Under the pieces are notes generated by a model. The model made no database searches. It had not been told where the DNA came from and saw only the letters and a list, made by a program, of their open reading frames with translations. From Parasponia andersonii (Eukaryota; Streptophyta; Magnoliopsida; Rosales; Cannabaceae): a stretch of 64,000 nt of DNA. The first letter of the stretch is position 1; each line of letters opens with the position of its first letter. The translations under genes and the position numbers were made by a program. Positions 1 to 11,693 of this stretch are shown here, piece after piece. The stretch lies in NCBI GenBank assembly GCA_002914805.1, contig JXTB01000021.1, forward strand, positions 120,118 through 184,117. Reading direction: 5' to 3'.

Positions 1-3000
1 GATGTAAGACAATGGAATCCCATTGATAAAGAACTCAGATTGTTGCAGTTTTCAATGGACAAAGATCGAAGGTTACTTAAGCCTCTGTTTCCACCCTCTG
101 GCAAGGACGTTAGACCATCGCAATCACCAATCTCCAAGGACTCCAGAGCACTGAGGTACTGTAAACTTTGTGGCAAATATTTAAGCTCTCCACACCAACG
201 AATTACCAATGTTTTCAAAGCAGTAAGATCTCCCAAGTCCTCAGGCAAGGACGAAAGTTGACGGCAAGATTTTATTTCCAGACTTCTAAGAAGAGGATTG
301 CTGATAGGAAATGCACCTAAGAAACAACGCATGTCTTTAATTCCTTCAATTGCAAGTGTTTCAAGGGATGTTAGGTTCTGAAAGGAATTAAGCAGAGTTG
401 CACGACAATCCCGTATGTCCAAATGGTGGAGAGACAAAAAATGGGGCATTACAGTTAGCTCTGGACATTTACTGAGAACTAGTTTCCTCAAGTTAGGGAA
501 AGCATTTGTACTAGCATCTGGACTTAACCATTCTCCCAAATCAGGGAAATCAACAATGACTAATTCTTTGAGTACGGGGAATGGACAATTTTTACCTTCG
601 CAGTAGAACTCTTTGCCAATGCACCTCACTCCATGCATCCCCCGCAATGAAAGACTAGTAAGAAACTGGAGATTCCCAAGGGTAGGAAGACCTTTAGCTT
701 GTCTGCAGTTGATCAGATCAACCATGTTCACATAAGGTGTATCCAATATAGGAAACCTGAATCCTGGGTATCCTTTTATAAGCAGTCTTTCAAGAGTTGT
801 AGGTAGTTCGAGTCTCCCAAGAAGTTCTTCTCCCTCTGAAGGATCATGTTGAATCTCTTGTGAAGGTCCTATTGACTCGGATTCTTTTCTTTCTTGCAAC
901 ATGCATACAGTTGATTCACCTTCTGGATATATATTTGGGCAACCATCTTCACTCCCCCAGTATAGTCCCAATGACTCAATTCCACGTTGACAACGCAATG
1001 GAGCTATGCATAAACGACCTTTAATATTCTCCAAGTGTGTAATTTTTAAACTACCTCGAAGCTTAAGCCTTGCTAAAATCGTCAGGTCAAAACCCTCACC
1101 CACAACAAACAATGGGAGTGTTCGAAGCTGAAATTTACAAGGGAGGCGTTCCAAAATATTCCATTTAGTTTTAAATGTCCTTGTCAATTTTCTACATCCT
1201 TCATTGTTGAGATGTCTGAGGCGTTTCATTTTTGTCAAGTCAGGCAATGCTAAAAGATTATAGCACTTAAACAGGTTTAGAGTCTGTAAAGAACGGAGAT
1301 CTTCTAGTTGAGGTGGTAACTCCTTAACATGAGTATGAGACAAGTCAAGGTATGTCAAATGCGATAAGGAACCAATAGGACACTTAAAATCCATGAGGCC
1401 AGAGCCACTCAAGCTCAGAACAAACAAACATGTAAAACTTGAATATAATTTTTCGGGAAGCACTTTCAAATTACCGTCAGAAAAAAATAAAAGCGTCCGC
1501 AAATGATGATTCGCTTGATACAACTCTTCTGGAATTGCAGATGACCTAAAATCACTGAAAACAGCTGAATGGCGAACTTGTTTGAAACTAGTTGGAGTCG
1601 CCAAACCACGACAAAGTATGGTGTACTCTGAACTCGTAACAGACTGTAGGAGATCATAGATGATATCATGCATCTTGTATCCTTGGAGAGCATCACTTTC
1701 ATATTGCTTTGTTTCTTGGAAAAAAGACATCCACTCAAGATTAGTAAAGTAGTCACTGCCAATGTCTTCTGGCTCTTTCCGATTATGCCCAGAGCTTGAT
1801 TGAATTAAGCCTTCTGCCATCCACAGATGGATCAACTTCTCTTTCTTGAACTCGTAATTCCTGGGAAATAATGAACAGAATGACAAACAACGTTTGAGGT
1901 GCAGGGGTAAGTGAGAGTAACTCAACTTCAAGGCCGGCAGAATCCCACTTTTGCATGCTTCCAAGTCCCAAAGTTCACTATTTTGTACGAACACCCATTC
2001 TCTCAATTCTCTTTTGAAACGCATGAGACTTCCCAAAGTTTTTGCAGCTATTGCGACTCCTCCGCATTTTCTCACAATCTGTCGTCCCACAGGCAGGAGA
2101 GCTTGGTGCTTTTCTTCTTCTCCTCTGTCAAAAGCACGGTACTTAAACAAAGACCAGCAAGCCTCCTCACATAACTCGCCCAAGTAATATGGAACAGTCG
2201 GGAATTTAGTCACAATAAGTGCATGTGCAACAGCTTTATTTTGGGTTGTGATTAATATCTTGCTTCCACCAATACCAGCTTCAAGGAGTACCGGTCTCAG
2301 TGTATCCCAATTCTGCAGATCTTCTATCCAAACATCATCTAACACAATTAGGTATCTTTTTTTGTATAACAATTCCCTTACTTTCAATTCTGCTGCATCC
2401 ATAGTTGAGAGGTTCCACTTATATTTGGTAATAGATTCGATGATTGTGATCAGTGTGTTTTTGACATCAAAGTGACGAGAAACAAAAACCCACACCTTTA
2501 CATCGAAATGTTGTTTTACCTTCTGATCATTATAAGCCAATTGAGCAAGGGTTGTCTTTCCTAGCCCTCCCATGCCTATGATTGGAATGCATGACACCAT
2601 TCCTCCTCCTCCTCCTCCTCCTTTGATAACTTCAGTAGACAATAAAAGCTTGACTATCTTCTCTTTATCTTCCTCTCTTCCATAAATGTCTGATTCAACA
2701 ATTAAAGAGCTTGTTTCCCTTCTGCATTCCCACTCTCTATGAACTGTAACACTCTCCTTCAAATTGAGTCGAAGCCCCTCATTCGCAGCCTTCTCCAACG
2801 CATCAAGTGTCTCTTTGACCTTTTCTGCATTTCTGCTGTTCAAGAGAGAATTGTTAGCATAAAGTCGAAGAAGCAGGACTTCAGCATCATAGGCAACACC
2901 TTTGAGGTTTGACAACCAAATTCCCACAGCTGGTTCAGTCTCTTGTCTCTCTTCTGCACCTTCAAGAACAGCTTCGACCAATTTCAAGGTGCGACTCAAC

Positions 3001-3110
3001 TTCTCCACGTTATCCTTGATATCCAAGCTACTCCACTACGTTTTTAGGCCAAAACTAGTTAACTTGTCAATGATCACCCCAAAAACTCGGGATAGAACTA
3101 AATCTGCCAT
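1..3110 (-). pseudogene. CC-NB-ARC-LRR (CNL) resistance gene, partial, with an early in-frame stop
   Basis: The reading frame starts at an ATG at 3108-3110 (protein begins MADLVLSRVFGVI) and runs to the left edge. Its only stop is a TAG at 3036-3038, codon 25. After that it is open and collinear with the intact paralogue at 35111-38704. Visible parts are a Rx-type coiled coil, a P-loop GMGGLGKTT (2550-2576), kinase-2 LIVLDDVW (about 2327-2350), an MHD motif (1665-1673), and leucine-rich repeats to the edge. The GLPL motif is degenerate (GGVAIAAK at 2040-2063). A run of seven glycines encoded by a GGA microsatellite precedes the P-loop. CNL proteins are intracellular receptors for pathogen effectors. 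With the stop, translation could resume only near the P-loop, losing the coiled coil, so this is probably a pseudogene; a base error or readthrough cannot be excluded. The last 140 or so residues lie outside the window. Confidence 0.85.
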
Positions 3111-3455
3111 TTTTTGTATTCAACAAGGAACTAAACTCTCTTCTTACTTTTTAAGATCTCAACTTCAAAAGCCTAAACAGAGTTCTTCAGCCAAAAAGAG
3201 AGAGAGAGAGAGAGAGTGAGAGTCGCATCGATTTTTCTTTTTGGCTATGAAGAAAGTGTAGGATTTTGGATTTTTAATTCATTATTGACCTCAAAGTAAA
3301 TGACGAGTGATTTTGTCCTTTTTTATGTAAATTTGACATTTTGTTTATGTATGTTAGGGAATGTAGTAAATTAATAGATATTATTATGATTCTATTTTAG
3401 ATAATTATGCGTGATTATTAGTCCAACTTATATATACAGGCACCAATTCCAACTT
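3111..3455. promoter_or_regulatory. 5' leader and upstream region of the left CNL
   Basis: This is the stretch upstream of the left CNL start codon, up to the assembly gap. It contains a GA microsatellite at about 3199-3219, which on the gene's strand is a CT-rich leader of the kind common in plant 5' UTRs, and then AT-rich DNA. No TATA box can be assigned with confidence. Confidence 0.35.
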
Positions 3456-3870
3456 NNNNNNNNNNNNNNNNNNNNNNNNNNNNNNNNNNNNNNNNNNNNN
3501 NNNNNNNNNNNNNNNNNNNNNNNNNNNNNNNNNNNNNNNNNNNNNNNNNNNNNNNNNNNNNNNNNNNNNNNNNNNNNNNNNNNNNNNNNNNNNNNNNNNN
3601 NNNNNNNNNNNNNNNNNNNNNNNNNNNNNNNNNNNNNNNNNNNNNNNNNNNNNNNNNNNNNNNNNNNNNNNNNNNNNNNNNNNNNNNNNNNNNNNNNNNN
3701 NNNNNNNNNNNNNNNNNNNNNNNNNNNNNNNNNNNNNNNNNNNNNNNNNNNNNNNNNNNNNNNNNNNNNNNNNNNNNNNNNNNNNNNNNNNNNNNNNNNN
3801 NNNNNNNNNNNNNNNNNNNNNNNNNNNNNNNNNNNNNNNNNNNNNNNNNNNNNNNNNNNNNNNNNNNNNN
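3456..3870. other. Assembly gap (415 N)
   Basis: A run of 415 undetermined bases. The true length may differ. Any reading frame drawn across it is artificial. Confidence 0.99.
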
Positions 3871-3977
3871 AGTTATAACTTTGGACTATTTTTGAATTTT
3901 AAGGAACTTATTTGACGAGAATCTCAAACTAGGGACTTATTAGTAAATCTAGATGTCCATTTATTGATGGACACATG

Positions 3978-3979
<2 letters not shown>

Positions 3980-4020
<41 letters not shown>
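3980..4020. repeat. (CT)n microsatellite
   Basis: About twenty uninterrupted CT dinucleotides. They create a poly-Leu/Ser frame that should not be read as protein. Confidence 0.95.
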
Positions 4021-4024
<4 letters not shown>

Positions 4025-4686
4025 TCGACACCCAGCTAGCCCAGACGACTATTGTCAGCTCAATGCCCACCATTCTCCTAACTGCTCACTGTCGGAATTT
4101 GATAGCCGCCGGAGGTCGCCATTGCCGGAAAATACAGCAAGAAGGCATCGATGTTTTTGTACGCCGTCATCAACTCCGGCCACCTCAAGCTGTGAAACTA
4201 GTGGCGTTCAATTCGTTTGTTCACAATCTTTCTACTGATATATATCTCTTAAGTCAAATTTAACCGGATTAAAATCTACCATTAATGAACAGTTTTTAGT
4301 TTTATATATATATATATTGACTTTTCAATCCTACTATTAGATTGTCAAATAAACTTCATATTTGTGATGTACTCGTGAAAACATGAATTTTGATATATAT
4401 ATATATATATATATATTAATTATGTTTAGTGACTAGCACGAAAAACAAAACCTAATATCTCATATTTTACCTCGTTTTATGTGCCATGGGCCAGATTCGG
4501 CCCGAACCCAAATCAATCAAATCATTTATCTATCCTAGCTAATTTGGGTACTAAGAATTCAGTAGAGATGTTTATTTCTCTATTCGAGTCTCTGTTTAAA
4601 AAACAACATTTCAAAGTAGACGATCGATAATTCGAAATGACTCTTAACCCTTCGAATAATACTCAAAAGACACTAAACATTCTCCA

Positions 4687-4788
4687 TAGCACCGTAACGA
4701 TATTTAGATACTCGATTGAAGTAGTGATTCAATTACTTAGCACCGTAACGATATTTAGATACTCGATTGAAGTAGTGATTCAATTACT
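4687..4788. repeat. 51-bp tandem duplication
   Basis: Two adjacent, essentially identical 51-bp units, each beginning TAGCACCGTAACGATATT (unit starts at 4687 and 4738). Near-perfect identity suggests a recent duplication or an assembly artefact. Confidence 0.9.
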
Positions 4789-6352
4789 TGATCTTGAAAT
4801 TTGTTTAATTTTAATTTTTACATATTTTAAACAAATATGGAATTTTGTGAAATATTTGATTAAAATGTAATTTATACATTTTTAACGTGATTTGATATTT
4901 AAACTACCTGGGAAGTACGTCACACTGGTTAGCATACCAAATTATCTTGTTTTGGAACTGTATTCTGCAAGAACTGGGTTTTATTGGTTTTGATGAAAAT
5001 GGCAGTTATGCTGCCAAACTTAGTTAATTAAAAACACTACATAGTCTATTTTATGATTTTGTGAAAAATGGTACATATTCTTATTCCTATTATGCATATA
5101 ATATTGTATGCATTCATTGCATTTACACAGCCAACAGACTTACGTTACCCATGTTGGGTGCTCGGACTCATGGTATCCTACCCATGTGCTCGGACTATAT
5201 ATCATACTCATGTTTACTAACTTAGGTGACAAAAATCCAGTACACATGTATAGTTACTCACTTAGGGTGGCTTACACTATATTGCACACTTACGGTCACC
5301 AATTTTTGGTGGCTTAGATATGTCATTGAATATATTGTTTGTTATGTGCATGACTAGAATAGATATGTACTAGTTTTGATGTGATGTTTTACAATAGTTT
5401 GAAATATTTAAACTTTTGAACAACAATTTTGTTTGATACTATGTTTTACAATAGTTTAGAATGTTGAACCTTTAGAAGGTGAATTTGATTTGAAATAATG
5501 TTTTATGATAGTTTAAAGATATAAATCTTTGGACAATATTTTCAATTAGATTTTTTGAAACTATTTGAATATTTACTAACCATGTAAGATCTTGAAAGTA
5601 AGTATTTATATTAGTTAAAAACTTGTAGTTGAATGTCTACTGAGTATTCACGTGCTCATCATCCTACTTCCTCCTGCTTTTAAGTGTTGATTTAATTTTG
5701 GGATAATTGTCATAGTGGCTTAACAAGCTTTTTTGGTATATATATGTTGTTTCCTATCTCCTCATTGGTTGGTTCTTATTCTATATCACATTTTCCTTTC
5801 TATGTCAAATTTATTTAGCCAATAGTAGTTATTTATTAAGTGGATGTATGAGAATAATTTTTCTATTAAATTGAATACTTCGAAATATAAATGATTTTAT
5901 GTAAATTACATAGGGCCTAAGGTTTTAATTGAAATTATTTTACTGAACTTCATGATTTTAAATACAAAGTTTCTAAACGAATTACATAGAATACCTCTAA
6001 ATTTTAAGTGTATATTTTCTTGAGAAATTAAAACTAATGAGAGAATTTCCTAATTTTGAATTTTACTTACTTTTGAGGATTAAATCTTAAAATTTTAAGT
6101 ACTTAATTTTCTGAAATTTTAGAAAAATCACTGTTTATTACTGTTTCAACCTAAGATTACTAAATATCACGGCCTTGTATTTCCAATCGTGACAATATAT
6201 ATATATATATATAACATAATATAATTAATGTGTATATGTATTGAGAATTTACTTATCAATTAACTTGCCAATTGAAAATTTGCTTACATTGAAAATGTTA
6301 AAAAAAAATTAGTAGATTTAATTTGAGGCGTAAGGATTACTTTCATTAAGAG

Positions 6353-6416
6353 GTGTGTAATTTGCTCCTACTTTAAGAAATTTTGTGTGTAATTTGCTCC
6401 TACTTTAAGAAATTTT
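6353..6416. repeat. 32-bp tandem duplication
   Basis: Two adjacent copies of a 32-bp unit beginning GTGTGTAATTTGCTCC, at 6353 and 6385. Confidence 0.85.
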
Positions 6417-6484
6417 AAAGTTTTTAATGGGTTTTCTAATAGTAAATTACTATTATTTTTTATTTTTTCAAGTTTTTGGATTAA

Positions 6485-6606
6485 TTGGCGTCATGGTAAC
6501 CAGACAAAACTGAATGAAAGTCCACGAACCAGAAAAGCTTGTCCTTTGGCGTCATGGTAACCAGACAAAACTGAATGAAAGTCCACGAACCAGAAAAGCT
6601 TGTCCT
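6485..6606. repeat. 61-bp tandem duplication
   Basis: Two adjacent identical 61-bp units beginning TTGGCGTCATGGTAACC, at 6485 and 6546. Confidence 0.9.
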
Positions 6607-8198
6607 TTGTTTTGTAAAGCGAGGATGTATATCGACCTCAATTCAATTTGATTTTGTGGCTTTCTATGAATCTTCCACCTAATCGCTAAGGAGTTTGTCT
6701 AGTAAAATAATGGGGTTTGAAACAGAGGATAATAAGAAATCGTGTAGCTTATAAAAGTTTGTTATTCAATTACAATTATTAATAATTGGTGATCACATCA
6801 GCATACTATATAGTCTAATAGCATTATCTATTGTCTTTTTATCTTATAATTCAGTCCCCCATATATAATCTTCGTTTCCGAATCGAATTAATTTCATTTC
6901 TAATTTATTTTATTTTATTTTAGAATATTCCAAAGGCCATTTGTTGAGATAATTATTATTTTGTTCTAGAATTCGATTTCCATTATTAATTTTTAAAAGA
7001 AGGAATGTCTATATGCATTTATTATTGTACTTGTAATACTGATACTATTAAGAGTATGCCTTGATAAGCAATGACGTGTTCCTGAGCCTGAAATCGGTTT
7101 CCACCTAATTTTTGACTTTTAGACATAATTTTTGGTTTTTTTAAATATAAATGAGATATCATTTAACGAAATATAAATCTCCAAACTAAAATTGCATTCA
7201 GGATTACAATTTCAAACTCTTTAAATATTGAAGACGAAAAATTAATCACAAACACAACTAAGAACAAATATGAGAATTGTCCTAATTCTTTTAGAGAAAC
7301 AGAAAACAAAGGCCACCAGCAACCTATTACCTTCAACACTTTGCTCCTAGTAGCGTTCTTAGTAGGATAGATTATATAAAGCCAACACCCATTGAGATCT
7401 ATGAATATGGACTAGAAAGAAAACAAAATTCAATTACTAAACAGATCTAAATCTGAGAAGAAATCTCAGATTTAAGATCTAGACAAGACTAAAATACATA
7501 AAAAAAAAATAGTATTACAAGTCAAATTAAGATCTAGAATTATTAAAACTGAAATAGAAAAAACAAATGTAGAAGAGGAGGAAAAAGACGAGAAGATGAG
7601 GCCGAAAAAAGAGAAAAAAAAACCCGCTCTGGCTTCCAAGTGGGGCACTATTGTTTTTTCAATTGGGAGGAGACGCCAATAGAGGGAGAGAGTTGTTTAG
7701 ACAGCTCTGTATATTTTGGTACACTGTATATTTCATTTATAGATATGTTACCTTTTCTTTCATATTCTCTTTATAATTTTGAATTTGTTGACGCTTCCAC
7801 TAATATTGCCAAAATATTTTTTGAAATTAAATTGAAATTTCATTCATCAAATAAATAGTTGAATAAAATAACTCACTTAATACAATATTGAGTTATACTT
7901 AACTCATTATCTCATTATAATAAATAAAAAATTAGCGAAACCATTATATTCGACTAACCAACAAGAAAAAGTCACAAAACCCAACAAAGTTTGTAATTGA
8001 AGCTTTGTGAGAGATACTTTTTTGCTCTTCAAAATCAAACACTACTATTGGAGTTTGTTCTTCCGCTTGATATTATGACAGTTTTTTTTGCATAATTTGA
8101 TCTTGGACCGCGCTCATCCAAACATAGGATGTAAAAATCTCAAATCTTGAAGAAAACAATAGGAATATATATAAAGAAAAATAAAAATAACTTTATAT

Positions 8199-8330
8199 CA
8201 CTACAAGAAAAATAGGATTTCACGTCATTTTTTTTGTGACGTCAAAAGCATATGACATCGCTCATCGAAGCGATGTCTATCCAGGCGCCGTTAAAAGTCT
8301 AAAATTTCATATCACTAAAAAAGCGACGTA
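8199..8330. repeat. Left terminal inverted repeat and subterminal region of the CACTA element
   Basis: CACTACAAGAAAAATAGG followed by repeated TGACGTC/ACGTC motifs and a short palindrome around GCTCATCGAAGCGATG. Confidence 0.85.
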
Positions 8331-10070
8331 ATATATAAATATAATTTCTCTTTTCTAGCGACATAGTAAATATTTTCTAGGAGATTTTTAATTAAAATTC
8401 ATTCAAACCCCTTGGATTTTATTTAAAAAAAAATAGAAGTACAAAGTCATCAAAATATACATATATATAACACCATATCCACATACATAAAAGCACAATA
8501 TCTAATTAAAGTTTAGTTACAAATTAAACTATTAATAACAAGCTAACAAGTCACATACATAATCTAAATTAAGAAATTTAGTCAAAAATAAGAACGTCAA
8601 CCTAAAATCTATATATATATATATATATATATATATGATAAATTATGATCAAGTGAGATAAAAGATAACCTCAACCAATATAATCTATAAACTCTTCAAC
8701 CTATTCTTCACGAATTATATTTATGTCATCCATCATGTAGAAAGTTTGTTAGAATATAGAACTTTATTATAAAATGCGTAATATTATATGTTAAAATTTA
8801 ATTTGTACATAAAATTGACATATACATTTGTAGTAAGAAATGATCGAATGTTAGCTTATTCAATGATCTCAGTCATATATTTACATACATAAAAATTGTA
8901 TTCTACATGTGATGGTTATTTAAGATACTATATACAAATAGAAAGAATACATAATATGTTAGAATGAATAACATATAATCAAAAAATATGTATATATGTA
9001 TAAGACAATTTATCTATCTACCTTATTGAGATGCTTATAAATCAGACCATTAGCTCTATATCTTTTTGATCTTTTGAAGTTATTATATAATCGAAATTCC
9101 CTTTTAATTGATAAATATAAAATTGGAAACACATATTTCTATTAGTTTATGTAAAATGTATAATAGTAATAAACTATTAGAAAAAATTACTTACTCTATC
9201 ATGGTGAAGCCAATTTTCTCACGAATGTGTAAGTTCAAAGAATCTAGAAACCCAATATATTCTTTATGAGGGTAAATGAGAAGTAATATCCAATACCCTT
9301 TAAGTATTTAGTTATTAATAAAAATTATAAATAAGTTATTATAGAGACTAATAAAATCAAGAGAAAATTGCAATCAGTAAGTAAGTTCTTAATCTTACAC
9401 ATGATTTCATAGGACAATATTTGTTTGTCATTTTCCATCATAAGCATCTGAGATAACAAAAATTCAGCATGGGTCTCTCATAGACCACTCTTTGTGGCAA
9501 TATTACTTGGATCCATGAGCATATATATATGTTGATGGCCAAATTATACCATATGGTATAATCACCTATAACGTTATTTATAACATTATACAAAATATAA
9601 AAATATTATGTATTACCAAAGCTTATTATGGTCATTATAATTAAAGTATTACCTTATGTACAATGTTATAAGAACAACTCTGATCATCTTTAGGTTGTAA
9701 AATTATAAAATGTTATCTTTGAACACTAGTAATCGAAAAACTTGACCAAAAACATCCTTATCAAAGGGAACATTGATGAAATCACTTTCTTCATTGGTAA
9801 ATACTCTTTAATAGTAGTCTGATTGAAACTGGATGATTAGCTCCACTTTGTTGTGTTTGTATAAGAGATGAATCTTTATTTTTAAACGATGGATGTGTTT
9901 TCTATTATGTTAGAAGAGGTGCTGGTTAGGAAGCAGTTATTTGCTTGGGCTATCTTCTATTTCTTTCATCAATAATCTACAAATAAAATATAGTTACTCA
10001 AAATGTTAAAGAAATATTACTATACAAAATATATGTATCAAAATGTAGGTAAGAATTTACTAGATCATTG

Positions 10071-11340
10071 TCAAAAATGACAAAAAAACTTAGGCCATAC
10101 AATATGGGATCCAAGTGCTAGACCAACATTTGATGTGTCAATGTCATTTGGATTTGGAATTCGAAGAGGAGCATTGTAGTTAAGTGCTATTTCTATCGAT
10201 ACACGATAATTACTCTCTCCATTCTCTTTCCCATGAAGAAGTGCCACATCTAGTGAGTCTTGTATATATCTTATAGCAACAATATTATCACGAGATCCCT
10301 TTGCAAGCTTGCAAGGTTGGATCTGTGAAATAGAAATTGAAATGTATATTATAGTAATAAGTAACAAGTAAGAATCTACATTATGGTAACAAGTAAGGAT
10401 GATATATCTCCTTGCCTTGTGTTGACATTCCCACACAAACACTTATATCCACATGTGTTTGCTCCCTTTGACATTCCGCTTGAGGAACTTCTACATCTAT
10501 ACGTGTTTGTTTCTTTTGACATTCTCCTTTAGGAACTTTTGATCTTAAACGTGGAGCTGTATTGGAACTATCCGCTCCACTTTGGTGTACCACACGAATC
10601 TCATTATTTCTGCTTGAAACTTTTCTTAGTGTTCTTTTAATATTTTCTCCATCTTCTTTCTTTGTTCTGCTTACCATTGCTTCAAATTGAATTGTAGTTT
10701 TCTTGATGGAGGAGGAGTATGCAAAAATTGTGACTGAGTGACATGTTTGCCTATTCCTCTTACACATCCAGATTGTCCAGGATTACCTAAAGCCATAGTT
10801 AAAATATCATTACTCCCTTCAATCAGAATATTTTCCTTATTATATTATTGAGTGTAATCTTCCTACAAAACAAATATAAAAGACAACTTGTAGGCAATCC
10901 TAAGCAAAATAATTGAATTAAAACCATATTATAAATAAAATTAAGTGAACACTTACTATTCTATTAATGATCACTTTGACATTTTCAACATATTCTCCTT
11001 TCTTAGAAATGCATGCTTGTGATCAGAAACCAGTTCCATCATACTTAATTTCACCCTTTTTTTGTTGAAGCTTTTCCTATAGCGAAACTAACCTCCACAA
11101 GACAAATGATGTGGGTAAATATTTTTTGCTCTTCTTTCTTGTTAAAGTTTGCTGAGTTGCATCCATTCTTATAATGGTCTACCACTATTCTGAGTAGTTA
11201 TCAAATTATCACGGTCTCTAGTGCTAAATTGAATACCACTAATTAGATAGCCAGAATACTTAATTACATCCAATGAAGGTCCACGTGATATCTATTTCAA
11301 TGTATTAGATACATTATGTGTTGCCTTGTCCATTTTAACC
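10071..11340 (-). pseudogene. Second CACTA gene remnant (Transposase_24-like segment and DUF8039-like C terminus)
   Basis: Minus-strand fragments downstream of the TNP2 relic. Around 11330-11090 a broken frame resembles the plant Ptta/En/Spm transposase segment that precedes a conserved tyrosine-proline-histidine block. A 128-codon fragment covers 10767-10381. The 10442-10071 fragment carries SRDNIVAIRYIQDSLDVALL, LHGKENGESNYRVSIEIAL and GSHIVWPKFF, matching the DUF8039-type C-terminal domain of CACTA accessory proteins. The two parts may be exons of one gene. No intact product is possible. Confidence 0.65.
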
Positions 11341-11693
11341 ACGATGTACTATAGATAAAATAGAGTAGTCAAATAAATATATAAATACTTATCTAAGAAT
11401 AAACTAAATTAAATATAGATCAAAATAATTTTTCATTTACTTGTTGCCTAAACTATCTGATAAAAGTGCGATGGTGTTTGTCATGTATCCATTTCTCTCT
11501 TTTTGATTTAGTTAGAAAATTTGTCTTTATCCAATTAATATATTTCCTTCATAAAAATATCAAAGTAATAATTCCATTAAGAATATGAAGTCTAATATCT
11601 AATTAATTTCAGATTAACTTACAACATAACTTACTTGATAAAAGGTTGTACTTCTGCTATATTTTGCAATATATTATGATGTGCTTGGTCTAG

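Larger units (their letters stand above)
3871..8198. other. AT-rich intergenic DNA with microsatellites and short tandem duplications
   Basis: No coding region could be supported. The stretch contains a CT microsatellite (about 3980-4020), several TA tracts (about 4304, 4396 and 6196) and three short tandem duplications listed separately. The open frames here are short, of low complexity, and resemble nothing I recognise. Confidence 0.6.

Noticed and set aside
40..606. Plus-strand frames at the left edge
   Set aside because: Antisense shadow of the LRR of the left CNL; very similar to the shadow at 35600-35850.
3411..3878. A 155-codon open frame across the N run
   Set aside because: Almost all of it is undetermined sequence; it is an artefact of the gap.
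3964..4263. Two overlapping frames with poly-Leu/Ser starts
   Set aside because: They arise from the CT microsatellite, and the rest shows no domain.
7640..7858. A 72-codon frame upstream of the CACTA element
   Set aside because: Hydrophobic, low-complexity, no homology recognised, and no splice-site continuation found.
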